From NCBI GenBank assembly GCA_023014485.1, contig JAJOZX010002352.1:444001-508000 (forward strand): a stretch of DNA of 64,000 nucleotides. The letters run 5' to 3'. The translations under genes were made by a program, and so were the position numbers. The stretch is from Bathynomus jamesi. Lineage: Eukaryota; Arthropoda; Malacostraca; Isopoda; Cirolanidae. The number at the start of each line of letters is the position of its first letter. Within the stretch, counting starts at the first letter, position 1. Below the pieces are notes generated by a model. That model was given only the letters and a program-made list of their open reading frames with translations. It had not been told where the DNA came from and did not search any database. Shown here piece by piece: positions 10,991 to 22,900 of this stretch.

Positions 10991-12555
10991 TATGTGTGTG
11001 TGTGTGTGGACCACTTCTCGCACTGTGGTTTGTAAAAATTAAGTACTCAGGACGATCTGATGAAGAGGTGGTCTACGAAGTTTAACAAGTCATTAACCTG
11101 AGAGATGATCGGAGCAGAAGAACCAATATAACGTTCGGTTTGATTCGCATTAAAAAATAACTAAATAAGCGATAGAAACTGATGGAAACTCAATTTATTT
11201 AATATTTGTATTTTTTCACTCCTCTGAACTTTATTCAAGAAATAATACAGAAGGAAGCGCAGAAGGCGAATCAAGAGAAAATTATTTGCCTTGGATCAGA
11301 TTGAAATGAATTGAGTAGCCTTAATCACCACTGATAAATAATCAGACGGAGAATTGAAAAAGAGGAGAAGCGGACGTTCTTGGCCAAGGGCTGTGGCAGG
11401 AATGATTTAATTTACATCATAATATAATAATGAAATTTAAAATTATTCGGAGGACTGCAGTTAAAGGTTAAGTTTTCCCCTTAGTTGGAAATATTATCTG
11501 CGAATTATTTCATCTTAAATGAGAAAAAAAAGGGGTAATTTGCCAATTATACATATTTGGTTGGCGATATATTGTCGGAGTTGTATACTGATTTGAAGTA
11601 CATTGCAATTAAGTACATTCTAAATATGTAATACAATATCTATCACGTATTTAATAACGTGTCTTACAGATACTGTATACAGTTTATAAAAATTAAGTAA
11701 TTTACGATGTTTCTTCGTCGTTGTACAGTTTAGAGTAAATTTAAATGGGCACTCTTATATCATGTTTAATTAATGTTATAATTATTGTAGTACTTAATGA
11801 TGGCGAAATTGTAATTAGCGTAGGGACGTAAAAGGAAGGGTGAATTGAGAACAAAGCACATTAGACGACATAGCAAACAACATATAAAGTAGTGATGTGA
11901 TAGATTGGCAGGAGGAATGAGAAAGGAATTTCTGAAAACATTCCAATGAATTATGTTCAGTTATAAGATGACATACGCAAAATAGTGTTGAGCCGCTCAG
12001 AGGAATTGAATTCATAAATTATTGTCGTCAGTGAGCACAGGAGAATACGACGTAATTAGAGATGAACGTATGTAAGTGTGTGCGTAATAACTGCGCGGAA
12101 GGTTATGTACACGATTCTGAATAGGTAGACATAAGTTCATAGGTTGCTAGGGGATAGTAGACGGTAGATTAATGAATGAAATTAATTAGTTTATATTGTT
12201 CCAAGGGAATTACATGAAGGATAAATTCAAGAATAATTTTACGTTATGGTTTTAAAGCCATTAAATGATAACATAAAGAATACCAATACTAATTTAACAT
12301 TAGTCAATTCAAGAAAGAACATAAATTTATTCGCTTAAATGAATTAACATTGCCGACATCATTTATACATTACGTACATCAGACGAGTGAATCGCAAAAC
12401 ACGACATATAAATAATAATAATGACTTATAATAATAATCATCTCTGTAACTATATATGGGGGTAATTACCGTACATTGACTACTAAATAGCTATATGAAG
12501 ATTTAGTATTTAATATATGAAAGTATGAAATATAACATTTTAGGGGTTTGTTATA
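10991..12555. other. No recognised gene or element
   Basis: AT-rich sequence without a convincing coding frame, splice-bounded exon or terminal repeats. Treated as fry intron or spacer. Confidence 0.5.
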
Positions 12556-13915
12556 CAGGGTGGGGCACGGGAACCAAGTGTTTTTGGAATAATCAGGAAA
12601 ATGATATTTATTTTTGTAAAGAAAATATATTGGTAGAACAACATTCGTAAGAACATAGCATTTCATGTCATAATAATCATGTACCGAAAATTATATCTGG
12701 CATATGATGTCCTTGGCCGTCGACGCATTGTTGAAGGCGTTTACGAAAATTGGCCTCCACTCTTCCCAGCAGGTCTCTGTTGATTTGGATGATTTGTTGA
12801 CGGATCGCTTCCTTCAATGCATCTAATGTACGGGGCTTGTCCTCGTAGACACGTGACTTGAGGTACCCCCATAGAAAGAAGTCACATGTGGACAAGTCAG
12901 GGGACCGAGGGGGCCATGCAATGTCACCAAATCTCGAAATGAGATGGTTGGGAAACAGGGGGCGAAGAACAGCCATTGACGCTCTGGCGGTGTGTGGCGT
13001 GGCCCATCTTGCTGAAACCACAAATGTCGACGAGCAATACGCCTTCTTCGTAACTCAGGGATGAAAAAGGTGTTCACCATCTCAATGTAACGCCCAGATG
13101 TTATGGTAACGGTAACCCCATTTTGTTCGAAGAAATAGGGACCGATGACGCCAAACTTTCCCACCGCGCACCAAACTGTAACCTTAGGGCTATGCAGCGG
13201 TTTTTCATGGAGTTGTCGCGGATTTTCAGCAGCCCAATACCGACAGTTTTGATTGTTGACGGCCCCATTAAGGTGGAAATGGGCTTCATCACTCATTACC
13301 ACCATCATGTTTTCATTCTGCTCATAAAGTGCAAGCATTTCCTGTGCAAAATTCAGTCGTTGGGGGCAATCGTTTACATTCAATTCCTGCACCATCGCTA
13401 ACTTGTATGGGTGAAAATGTAATTCTTCATGCAAAATCCGTCTAACAGTACGATTGCTGATTCCGAGTGCAGCTGAATGTCTCCGAGCAGAGCGGCCTGG
13501 GCTTTGCAACATCGCTTGTCTGACCCTTTCAACGTTCTCTGGAGTACGCACAGTGCGTTGCGGCCCCTTCGGTTTTGTTTTCATTATTGAGCCTCCTGTT
13601 CGAAGATTGTTAACCCAACGTAAGATTGTGTCACGAGCGGGAACAGAGTCATTTCGATGAATGTTGAATCTGCGGCGAAACGCACGCTGAACTGCTGTCA
13701 CTGACTCGCCACTCCTAACAAAATGATCATACGCGAACATGCGGTGTTCTAACGTCCACTGCTCCATGATGGCACCTGAAAGATAAAGGTGAGTGTTAGT
13801 TAAAGTTAAATGCTATGAACCCAGGAATGGAATGCTACCTACCGCACGCCCCTCCCATTCCTAATGGCCGATTACTAGCTATTCAAAAAACACTTGATTC
13901 CCGTGCCCCACCCTG
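12556..13915 (-). mobile_element. Near-intact mariner-type (DD41D) transposon
   Basis: A 1,360-bp element with ends CAGGGTGGGGCACGGGAA and inverse, and TA on each flank. The - strand transposase starts at 13767 and stops at 12677, about 363 residues, full length for the family. An N-terminal helix-turn-helix region (HMFAYDHFVRSGESVTAVQ) is followed by the first catalytic Asp in [13 protein letters not shown]. The second is in FQQDG and the third in [20 protein letters not shown], with 41 residues between them. The only break I see is one missing base just after QQDG, in a G run near 13003, which throws the last third into another frame. This is the least decayed transposon here; the deletion could be real or an assembly error. 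Confidence 0.9.
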
Positions 13916-14598
13916 TAGTTACGTTATGACGTCACGGTTGTGAGGTTCCGTTAATCTATTGATTAAATTCACAGGTAGTAGTAATTAATATGTTAACTAA
14001 ATTGGGATATACTGGATGTCATTGTAGGAAGGAAGAGAGAGGAAACGATGAAAAGAAAGTAATGAAAATACACGAGCCAAATACAGAAATAGTACAGTAC
14101 AGGACATAGTGATTGAAATCAGAACTCTGTAATTTAAGCGTATATTTATAAGCTATATATATAGTTTGCTATTTATAAATGGAGAATATATTACAATAGA
14201 TGTAATCTCGAAACACAAGCAGGGGATTTAATCCTATTGTAGCGAACGTGCATGTTATACTATGATGGGGTTTATAAATGAATGGATGGATGGATGGAAG
14301 ATTATTGCAATATCATTGATTCCATAACAACTGAGAAGCGGGAAAAATTATGGTGGAAATTTAAAACGATCTGGAAGGTTGATTATCTTAGTCGTACTTC
14401 GATGGGGGATGAGAGGATGAGATTAAGGGACATTCGCTTTTGGAGCGAACTTCTCTTGGCACAAACACGGATGATACAGTCCGAACATGGGAATAATAAA
14501 TTATGTGGTCGTGCCACGCACATACGTTAAACGCAATAAACATAATATTAAATTCGAAACTAAAAACATACTAACATGACCCTTCTATCGCGAACCAA

Positions 14599-15017
14599 TC
14601 TATATTATAATAAGAGAGCTGTCTGTCTGTCTGTCTGTCCGTCTGTCTGTCCGTCTGTCCGTCACACTCAGAAATTGTGAGAAAAAAATTCAGAAATTGT
14701 AAAAAAAAATTCAGAAATTGTATTACGGGCGGCAATGTGAAGCTCAAGATTTTCATGACTGTGTTCTTTTCTGTAGTTTAGCAATGGGGGAAGGGTGGGG
14801 GTGGGGGTAATGGGGGATGGGTGGGGTAATGGGGAGGGGTGGGGGTAATGGGGGAGGGGGTTAACCCCCAAGTTGTATGAATGGGGGTGAGGAGGTTTTG
14901 GGAGATACCAGATTCAGAAATGTTGACACAATGTGAAGCTCAAAATTTTCACGGCTGGGTTCTTTTTTTGTAGTTTAGCCTGTCTAACCGTCAGCGAAGC
15001 GGCGGGAACTGTACTAG
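14599..15017 (+). mobile_element. Helitron-like non-autonomous element
   Basis: It starts with TCTATATTATAATAAGAG directly after an A and ends in CTAG followed by a T, as Helitrons insert between A and T. A GC-rich hairpin (CCGTCAGCGAAGCGGCGGG) lies about 10 bases before the 3' end. The 5' region holds a (CTGT)n tract typical of such elements. No Rep/helicase coding region. No terminal inverted repeats. Confidence 0.72.
14625..14663. repeat. (CTGT)n microsatellite
   Basis: Imperfect CTGT/CCGT repeats inside the Helitron-like element. Confidence 0.9.
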
Positions 15018-15526
15018 TCTTCCTAAAAGTATTACCATAGTTTCCAGAGTTCCTCGCACCATCAGGAATCTTTTACGAAAAATTGAATTCCACGACATCA
15101 TTAATTAATAACATTGGATAATATAAAATAAAATGTCGTGAATGTAATAGCTTTTATACCGGGGAAAAGTAATGATTTTAAAATAAGGAAATATGAACAC
15201 GAATATAGTCTAAGAAATGTCGATCGTTCCTCTTCTTTTTACTCGGCATCGAGAGCTGAATATAATCGCAATTAGATTTAAAAGAACGCTTTTAAATCTT
15301 CTTCTAACGATTTCTGAAGAGGAAAAGAGAAGAGAATTAACAGAATCTTTTCTTATAAAGAATAATGAAAACTTTATTAATAACATAAGATCTTTTCACG
15401 TGAACGATACTTTTTAAAATAGTTTTACTCTCGGTGATCCTTAAATTAGTTTTCCTTTGAAAAGATTTTGTCATTTTAAACTTTTATTTCTTCTCCCTTG
15501 AGGGGATTTTTTATATATATATATAT

Positions 15527-16456
15527 ATGGTGATGCATAAATGTGTTTCATAAACCGCAGGGTGTATTCTTGAAACAAAAGTAAAGAAAAAAGACTGTAT
15601 AAACATATGTCGAGAAACCCATAGATTTCAAGCTACAGCACGCGACAGATAAATGAAACTCCTGAAGATATTTTACATTTTATGCAAATACTTAGTGTGA
15701 TACATTTGCTTCATTAAAGTAAATGTTCGAAATTCTTTCCTACTTCTTGAATGCATGCCGCAGCACGTCGCAGCAGTGATTATCTGACACACTCAAAAAT
15801 TCCTGGAGCATTGCGGGTCGTTTTGCAATTGTCTCGAACTCGTTGCCACAATTCATCACGTGCTCGGACTTCTGTGACATAAACTAGGCTTTTTAAATGA
15901 CCCCACAAGTAATAATAAAGAGAATTTAAATCTGGTAACCGAGGTGGCCACGAAATAGGGCCACCGCGCACTATCCACCTGTCAGGATACACAGCATCGA
16001 GATATTCCCTCGTTAAACGGGCGAAATCTGCTGGTGCACCATCAATCCATCATGCATGAACTACATTAGTCGTCGAGTTCTGATAGGCACATCTTCAAGT
16101 AACATTGGCCAAGTTTGTTCAAGGAAACGCCTATGCGAATCTCCAGTCAGTCGCTGCGGTAGCAGGTATGGCCCGATAAGATGATTTCCAATAATGCCAG
16201 CCACACGTTGATTGCAAATCGTTCCTGAGGCATGCATTCAAGAAGTAAGACAAATTTCGATTATTTACTTTAATGAAGCAAATGTATCACACTGTATTTG
16301 CATAAAATGTAAAAAATCTGTAGGAGTTTGTTTTCTGTCGCGTGCTATAGCTCGAAATGTACGAGTTTCTCGATCTATGTTTATAGTCTTTTTTTCTTTA
16401 TTTTCGTCTCAAGAATACACCCTGCGGTTTATGAAACACATTTGTGCATCACTCTG
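15527..16456 (-). mobile_element. Internally deleted mariner-type element with about 210-bp inverted repeats
   Basis: Long terminal inverted repeats (15527-15740 and 16240-16456; GGTGATGCATAAATGTGTTT and inverse) enclose a - strand transposase relic. The relic (15992-15780) holds RWIVRGGP, WPPRLPDLNSLYYYLWGHLK. The position of the third catalytic Asp is Tyr (LYYYLWG against LDFFLWG elsewhere), so it is catalytically dead. Most of the transposase is missing. The element ends 95 bp before fry exon 1 of this window, in the acceptor-side part of the intron. Confidence 0.82.
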
Positions 16457-16551
16457 TATGTATATTGAAATGATGCACTTGTACATATTCAAAGAGAATA
16501 TGCAGATATCTTCTGCGAACATAATGTATTCATATTTCAAATGCATTTCAG

Positions 16552-16682
16552 AAATCAGCTACAGGCTGCAGACGGCTCGAAGCCCCGTCAGGCAACTGCT
16601 TTTCCACTGCATGCTTCCTTGGCTCTACAACATGGAACTCGTCGATCCTTCCATTCCTGCGGGTGCCGCTGCCGATTCTCAG
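16552..16682 (+). CDS. fry: fry exon 1 (of those in the window)
   Basis: Acceptor TTCAG before 16552; the first two bases complete a Glu codon begun in an upstream exon outside the recognised region. It encodes [16 protein letters not shown] ... [17 protein letters not shown], a conserved furry segment, and ends in phase 0 before GTCGGT. Confidence 0.9.
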
Positions 16683-17323
16683 GTCGGTAGATCGCTCGAA
16701 GATTTCTAGGGGGTGCAACAAGGAAATCGAAGAGTTAGGGGGGGGGGGGTGAAATGTTTTTATTTATTTATTTTTTTAAACTCCAACGAATCAATGCCTT
16801 TTACTCGTTGATTGTGAGGATCCCATTTGGATGTAGGCATCAGTGATGCCATCTGAATCCTCTAGTTTAATAATAGCACTAACAAGTTCCCCCGAAACAG
16901 AAACCAAGTTTCCGCAAATCTCCGAATTTTAGATTAATCAAGCAATTAAGCCACACTTGTCATTCTTATGCCGAAAGCGTATTAGTGTTCTTTTAGTCTT
17001 AATGAATTCATCAAGCAAACCATTCTCTTGAAATTGTCAAGAGACTGAAGGATATGCTTCCATCATTTCTGCATTTACATGCAAATATCTAATCAGGCCG
17101 ATATATATACAGTATATAAAATTATATATAAACAAACAACCACAGGGAAAAGGAAAAAGAAACACGAAATCGGAGCGCTTTCGTGATATATTCACATCTT
17201 CAGGGACAAGCCTTGTCCTTGAAGATGTGAATATATCACGAAAGCGCTCCGATTTCGTGTTTCTTTTTCCTTTGCCCTGTGGTTGTTTGCTTATTAAAAA
17301 GATCACGTGTTGTTCTGTGATTT

Positions 17324-17418
<95 letters not shown>

Positions 17419-17783
17419 CGCGGAGCACCACTTAAGTAACTGCGCATAAGTGTTGTCGAGTGTGTGCTAATTCATAGATATAGTGGGGTAAGTTTTTTTG
17501 TGAGAACACTTTTGATCAGTGGCTTGGCAAGTATTCTGAAGTTGGGGAATCGAGATCCGGAAACAGGGGGCGCCGCTCCCACGGTTTTAAAGTTGTGGGG
17601 GCAGCCGCCCCCGTGGCCCACCCTGTTTCCGCGTCGATTTGATAAATATATGTTCCTTTTTCTGTCTGCCTATTTACGTTAAATTTCATTTGCAATTTAT
17701 TTGGTCAATCTACGAGAATATCTTTGTCATTCTGAAAGAATAGGGATAACATTGGCATATAATTTGAAAGTGAAATTGGTTGG

Positions 17784-17839
<56 letters not shown>

Positions 17840-19120
17840 CGTGCGTGCAGGAGATGCACATGGATGAATATAAGATTTGAACCAAATGGGTACCCTGAAT
17901 TGGTGCATGTGGCCCTTAGATGCTCGATATTTTTCATGTTTAATAAAACAAGTTCCTCGATAATGTTTTGTTAACATAAAGTAAGTACCAAGTGCAAAAA
18001 AAAAAAATAAATAAAAAATATCCATTTGTCAATTTTTGCTTGCGTAGAACAATTGGCCAATATGGTGTATGATTACTATGAAAAATTGGAGGGAGCGTCG
18101 CTCCCCACGTTTTAAAGTTATGGGGGCAGCCCACCCCCGCGGCACCCCCTGTTCCCGCGTCCCTGCTTTTGATATATCAGAACATGAAAAAAAAATTTAT
18201 AAAAATCTAGAAATATTTTTAGTGTCGGAAAAAAAATGTTAGTCCTAGTTAAGCTAGCTAGATTAGCGAGTACCTCACTATTTAATGACAACAAAAACAC
18301 CCTATGAACCCTTAGCTGCGTCCGAAACACTTACCACACCCTTCTCGGTTCGATGGCACTGCCGTTATATTAGGTTAAAATATGTTTGTTTTATTAGAAT
18401 TTTAGATATATGGATTTTAAAAAGTCGTTACTTCACGTGTGTGTGTGTGTGTGTGGAAATGTAAACTCATAACCCTCGTGTTTGCCAGAGAGAATTGAAT
18501 TAAATGTTGTCCAACGGCTCGAGTACAGGGGGTTAACAACGTGAAACACCCCTGGACTCAAAAGTGTTGTGTTTCCTTCTTGTGATGAAATATCGTCAGG
18601 TTATTATTAACGTTTATCCTGTCGAAACCGAATAATCAACGTCCCACGTCTCCGAGTCAGAGGGCTCGGGTTCGAATCCTGTCAGGGAGTAAAGCATATA
18701 TATATATGATACACACAGACAGTGCATGAAACAAGGAACTCTTCTGGGATAATTAAATCCACTATAGTCCGAATAAGTAATGGTAAATGACAAATACCAT
18801 AGTTTTTCTTTTTCATGATGCTAGCCCGACGTGGGCAACAGGTCACTCGCAAAGAGGTCCCATAAATATAGCTTCCCTCACCAGCTATCTGCAAAGCAGA
18901 CAGGATCCAGCTTTGGGACATGGATCTAGGGTTTAAAGCAGCCTAGCCCTGCTACATTTAGAACGTCGGGCTAGCATCATGAAAAAGAAAAACTATGGTA
19001 TTTGTCATTTACCATTACTTATTCGGACTATAGTGGATTTAATTATCCCAGAAGAGTTCCTTGTTCCATGCATTGTCTGTGTGTATCATACAAAACTCAG
19101 GGGACCATTCTGAGTTCATT

Positions 19121-19171
<51 letters not shown>

Positions 19172-19908
19172 TGGCGCTACTTGGGGATTTAAGCGCATAT
19201 ATAAGATACTTGTTTTACCAATTAGGTTGAACATCGTAAATAAGTTTGATTTTCTTGTATGACGGACTGTTTTTGAGGTTAAGTTAGGTTAACTCAGGTT
19301 AACCTAACCAAGCTTAACCTACCCTAACATAAATCAGAAGATGTGTAAAGTCTGTGGAAGCATAAAGGACGACTCATTTGACTTAGTTTTTTAATTAAAA
19401 TCATAACGCGGGTGAAATTCGAAAAATAATCTTTGTATACGGTTAAAAAAAGCTTCTTTAAACTTGTGTAACTCGCCGCTTACTTCCCATTCTATGCCAT
19501 TCCCATTCCCATTCCCATTTTCGGCTCTCAAATGCAAATGATCAAAAATGAAAAATCTATATTTGACAAAAGCGTGTCTTGATTTGGAACACAATGTTTT
19601 TGTCGCTGAAACGGCGCCAAATGGGAAGGGCTAATACATATTTCCTAATCTAACTTATTTTAACCATTCATAATTTCTAACCTGTCATCAGCCCAATCAA
19701 TCAAAACTTAATGTAACCAATCGTAACCTAACCCGGACCAAAATGCGAAAGGCGTGGATGGGAATGAATGAAAATTGCATGGAATAGGAATGGCCTAAAA
19801 TGGAAAGTGATTAAAAATTTGAAAATATAAAATATATAACCTTTTCGACCTACTGGTAAAAAATGGGCAAGGACGAAAATTTACACGTTTAACGACTGTA
19901 GGCATTTA

Positions 19909-19950
<42 letters not shown>

Positions 19951-22900
19951 ATATATATATATATATATATATTAGTGCCCCCCGCCAAACTGTCCCTTTT
20001 TTATTTGCTCGTTGGAGTTTTTATTCGGCCTATAAATATACATTTCTAGTCTTTTATTACAATACTTAATAACTGATAAATATTGTATATTGTATATTAA
20101 ACCCTTTCTGTCCCAGCAATTCTATATGGCATCATCATCAAAAAGTATGTGTAATTTCCTCAGATTAGCTTCAATGACTTATGGCATTTGAATGTTAACT
20201 GTATAGCAACATCTGGCAGATAATTTTGGACACTGGCCTGAGCATTTAGACCCCAAAAAGAGATGCAGAAACTGTATGAAGGGTTACTCACATCTAAAAT
20301 GCAGAAAGTGTGATGTACCATTATGTTTGACGAAGGACAAAAACCGTTTTAATGCATTTCATTCAAAGTAGTAGTATGGTCTACCATTGTGTTTAGCAAA
20401 GGACAAAAATTGCTTTTATTTGTTTTATTCAAAGTACCAAAGTTATGTTAGTTTCTCTTATTACTTGATAGCGCCAATGGAATCGTATAATTTCTAGTGT
20501 AATTAATTAAATAAATTTATAAACAAAGTTTCAGTTATGTTTCCATACCTATTTTTAACATTTTTAAGTGTTAACAATTTTTTTTAGCTCAAAACAATAA
20601 TTGGGGAGAGAGAGGGTTAAAACCGTTCTTTCACCATTTCATACTTAAAGTAATAAAGGCGATACTGGCCAGTAAGGCCATATAACCGCAGATTTACGGT
20701 AGTTTCAGCAGGATGGAGCACCTCCACACACTGCCTGTGAAACTCGCAACTTTTTAAAGAAGCACTTCTCCGGGCGACTATTTTCCTTTCATGAGCCAGT
20801 GGAATGGGCCTCGTACTTACCTAACCTCACACCCCTTGACTTTTTTTTGTGGGGTTACATAAAAAACGATCCATCCTACCAAGCCTAAGACACTTGAAGA
20901 CCTAAAGAGACCAAAGTCTGTGAAGTCACTCCATGATTCGCGTAGGATGGCTATGGAACACCTTACCTCTGATCTTTCTGCTCTCTCTGATTGGGACGGA
21001 GAAAACCTTTTGGCTTTCAGTCCCTCAGAAACTCAGTTCCTCCATCTGTCTATTCATCACAATCTTCCACACGACTCTCCCCTTACTTTCAACAACACAC
21101 AACTCAATCCTTCCTCTTCTCTTAACATTCTTGGCGTTTCCTTTTCTCGTGATCTTTCCTAGAAAGATCACATATACTCTCTTTCCAAAACAGCTTCTAA
21201 GAGGTTAAGTGTGTTGTACCGCCTCCACAGTTTCTTCAGCCCCGCTCAGTTGTCTCTGTACAGGGGTCTAGGCCCGAGTGGCTTCATGTTTTCCAAATGA
21301 AATGTCTCGTCCGCCCCTGTATGGAGTATGCTTCTCATGTGGCTCAACCCACACAGCCGTACTTGACCGGGTGGAATCAAAGGCTTTTCGTCTCATCAAT
21401 TCCCTGCCTCTTACTGGTTGTCTTCAATCCCTCTTTCTTCGCCCCAATGTTGCCTCGCTCTCTCTTTACTATCACTATTATAACGGACATTGCTCGTCTG
21501 AACACACTAACTGCATGCCTCCTCCTTTAAAGAGCACGCAGCACCAGACTTTCTACACATTCTCATTTTTTTCTGTCCAACTCTCTAACGCAAGAGTTAA
21601 TTGATATTTTCAATTTTTCACATATTCAACTGGTGAACTCTGGAACAATCTTCCGCAATTCATCTTTCTCCCCTGTCTCTGACCTCTAATCTTTCAAGAG
21701 CAGTGTCTAGGCATCTCTAAAACCTTGGACCTTGATTTTAGCTCTCTGCTTCTCCTGTATGGGCGCGGGGGCGCTTTTGCTGGCATTCGCCCTTGGCCCC
21801 TCCTTCCTGCATAAATAAAAGAAATTACCAACATCCTAGCTGAGCTATTTCAAAAAATTATGTCAAACATTTGTGTAAGGTTGAATACTGTGTTAGAAAG
21901 AAATGGCTATTACACTGAACATGTCGTTTAATTAAGACTATTAAGGTAGACATCCACTTCCCACACGCCACGCCACGTATGTGTGATGCCACTTTTAACC
22001 ATTGATTTGAGTGGTTAGAAACCCACTTGACTTGTGCCACGCCACCCACCCTACGAGACGTCTTCCCACGTGGGAAATGTTCAACAATCCAGTCATGCAC
22101 CACGCCGCGTGGAGTGGGAGGTGGTGGATCTGGCAAGTAGGTTTGTGAATACCATCAAACTACTAGCGGTTGTCTTTTTTCAAGTCGAAGTCGAAGTCGG
22201 AATTGGGAACCACTTGCTTTTGTCTTGTTTTTATTAATTAATCATGGAAGAAATGTTAATTGATGCTAATGTTTTCTCTCACTCGTTAAATTTAAACAAA
22301 ATATAGCTGCTGCATTTTCTTCAAGCTCTTCTTCCCAGTCATCATCAGAGTTATTGCTGCAACACTCCATCTTACAAGATCTTGTAAGCTACTGAGACTG
22401 AGGTGGTTGAGTGACGAACACCATATGCGTGGCATGGCGTGGCGTATGGTGTGTTTATACAGTCATCCCACGTGGGGACGTAGCATGGCGTGGCGTGTGG
22501 CAAGTGGATTTCTACCTTCAAACTCATGTTTTATGTACCCATTGCGTTTGTCTTTGTGTCCAGATTTCTTTTTTTAGTTTAGAACACTTATTTAGAAATA
22601 AAGCAGATTTGGGGACACCTGGTGTATATACAATATATATTGTGTTCCGTGATATTTTCATGAAAGCATGAAGGTATCTGAGAACCTGTTGTTTCTATTA
22701 TGATTCATATTGAAAACCGAATTAACGCCTTGGACAATGTTGACATGTATACGTTCGCAGTATTTCGGTGAGAGTGGCCAAGCACCGTCGGGGATCCGGA
22801 GGGAAGGTTGGGGCTCTGCTGAGGCGACGGAAATGGTGCTCAATAACCTCTTCTACATAACTGTTAAAGTGAGTCTCATCCGTAGAAGGATTAATGGAGC

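Larger units (their letters stand above)
16683..22760 (+). other. fry: fry intron 1, repeat-rich (6.1 kb)
   Basis: Largest intron fully inside the window. It contains a Penelope-type palindrome, paired G-rich repeats, a hairpin element, long microsatellites, a piggyBac relic, a mariner-type relic, a LINE fragment and a GGTAGA-ended DNA element, each listed separately. Confidence 0.85.

Noticed and set aside
17705..18025. Open frame with a His/Thr run
   Set aside because: It is a translation of the (TG)n/(CA)n tract, not a protein gene.
18682..18921. 79-aa open frame through the hairpin element ([20 protein letters not shown])
   Set aside because: It lies wholly within the inverted-repeat element; the inverse arm is open too, and no homology is recognised.
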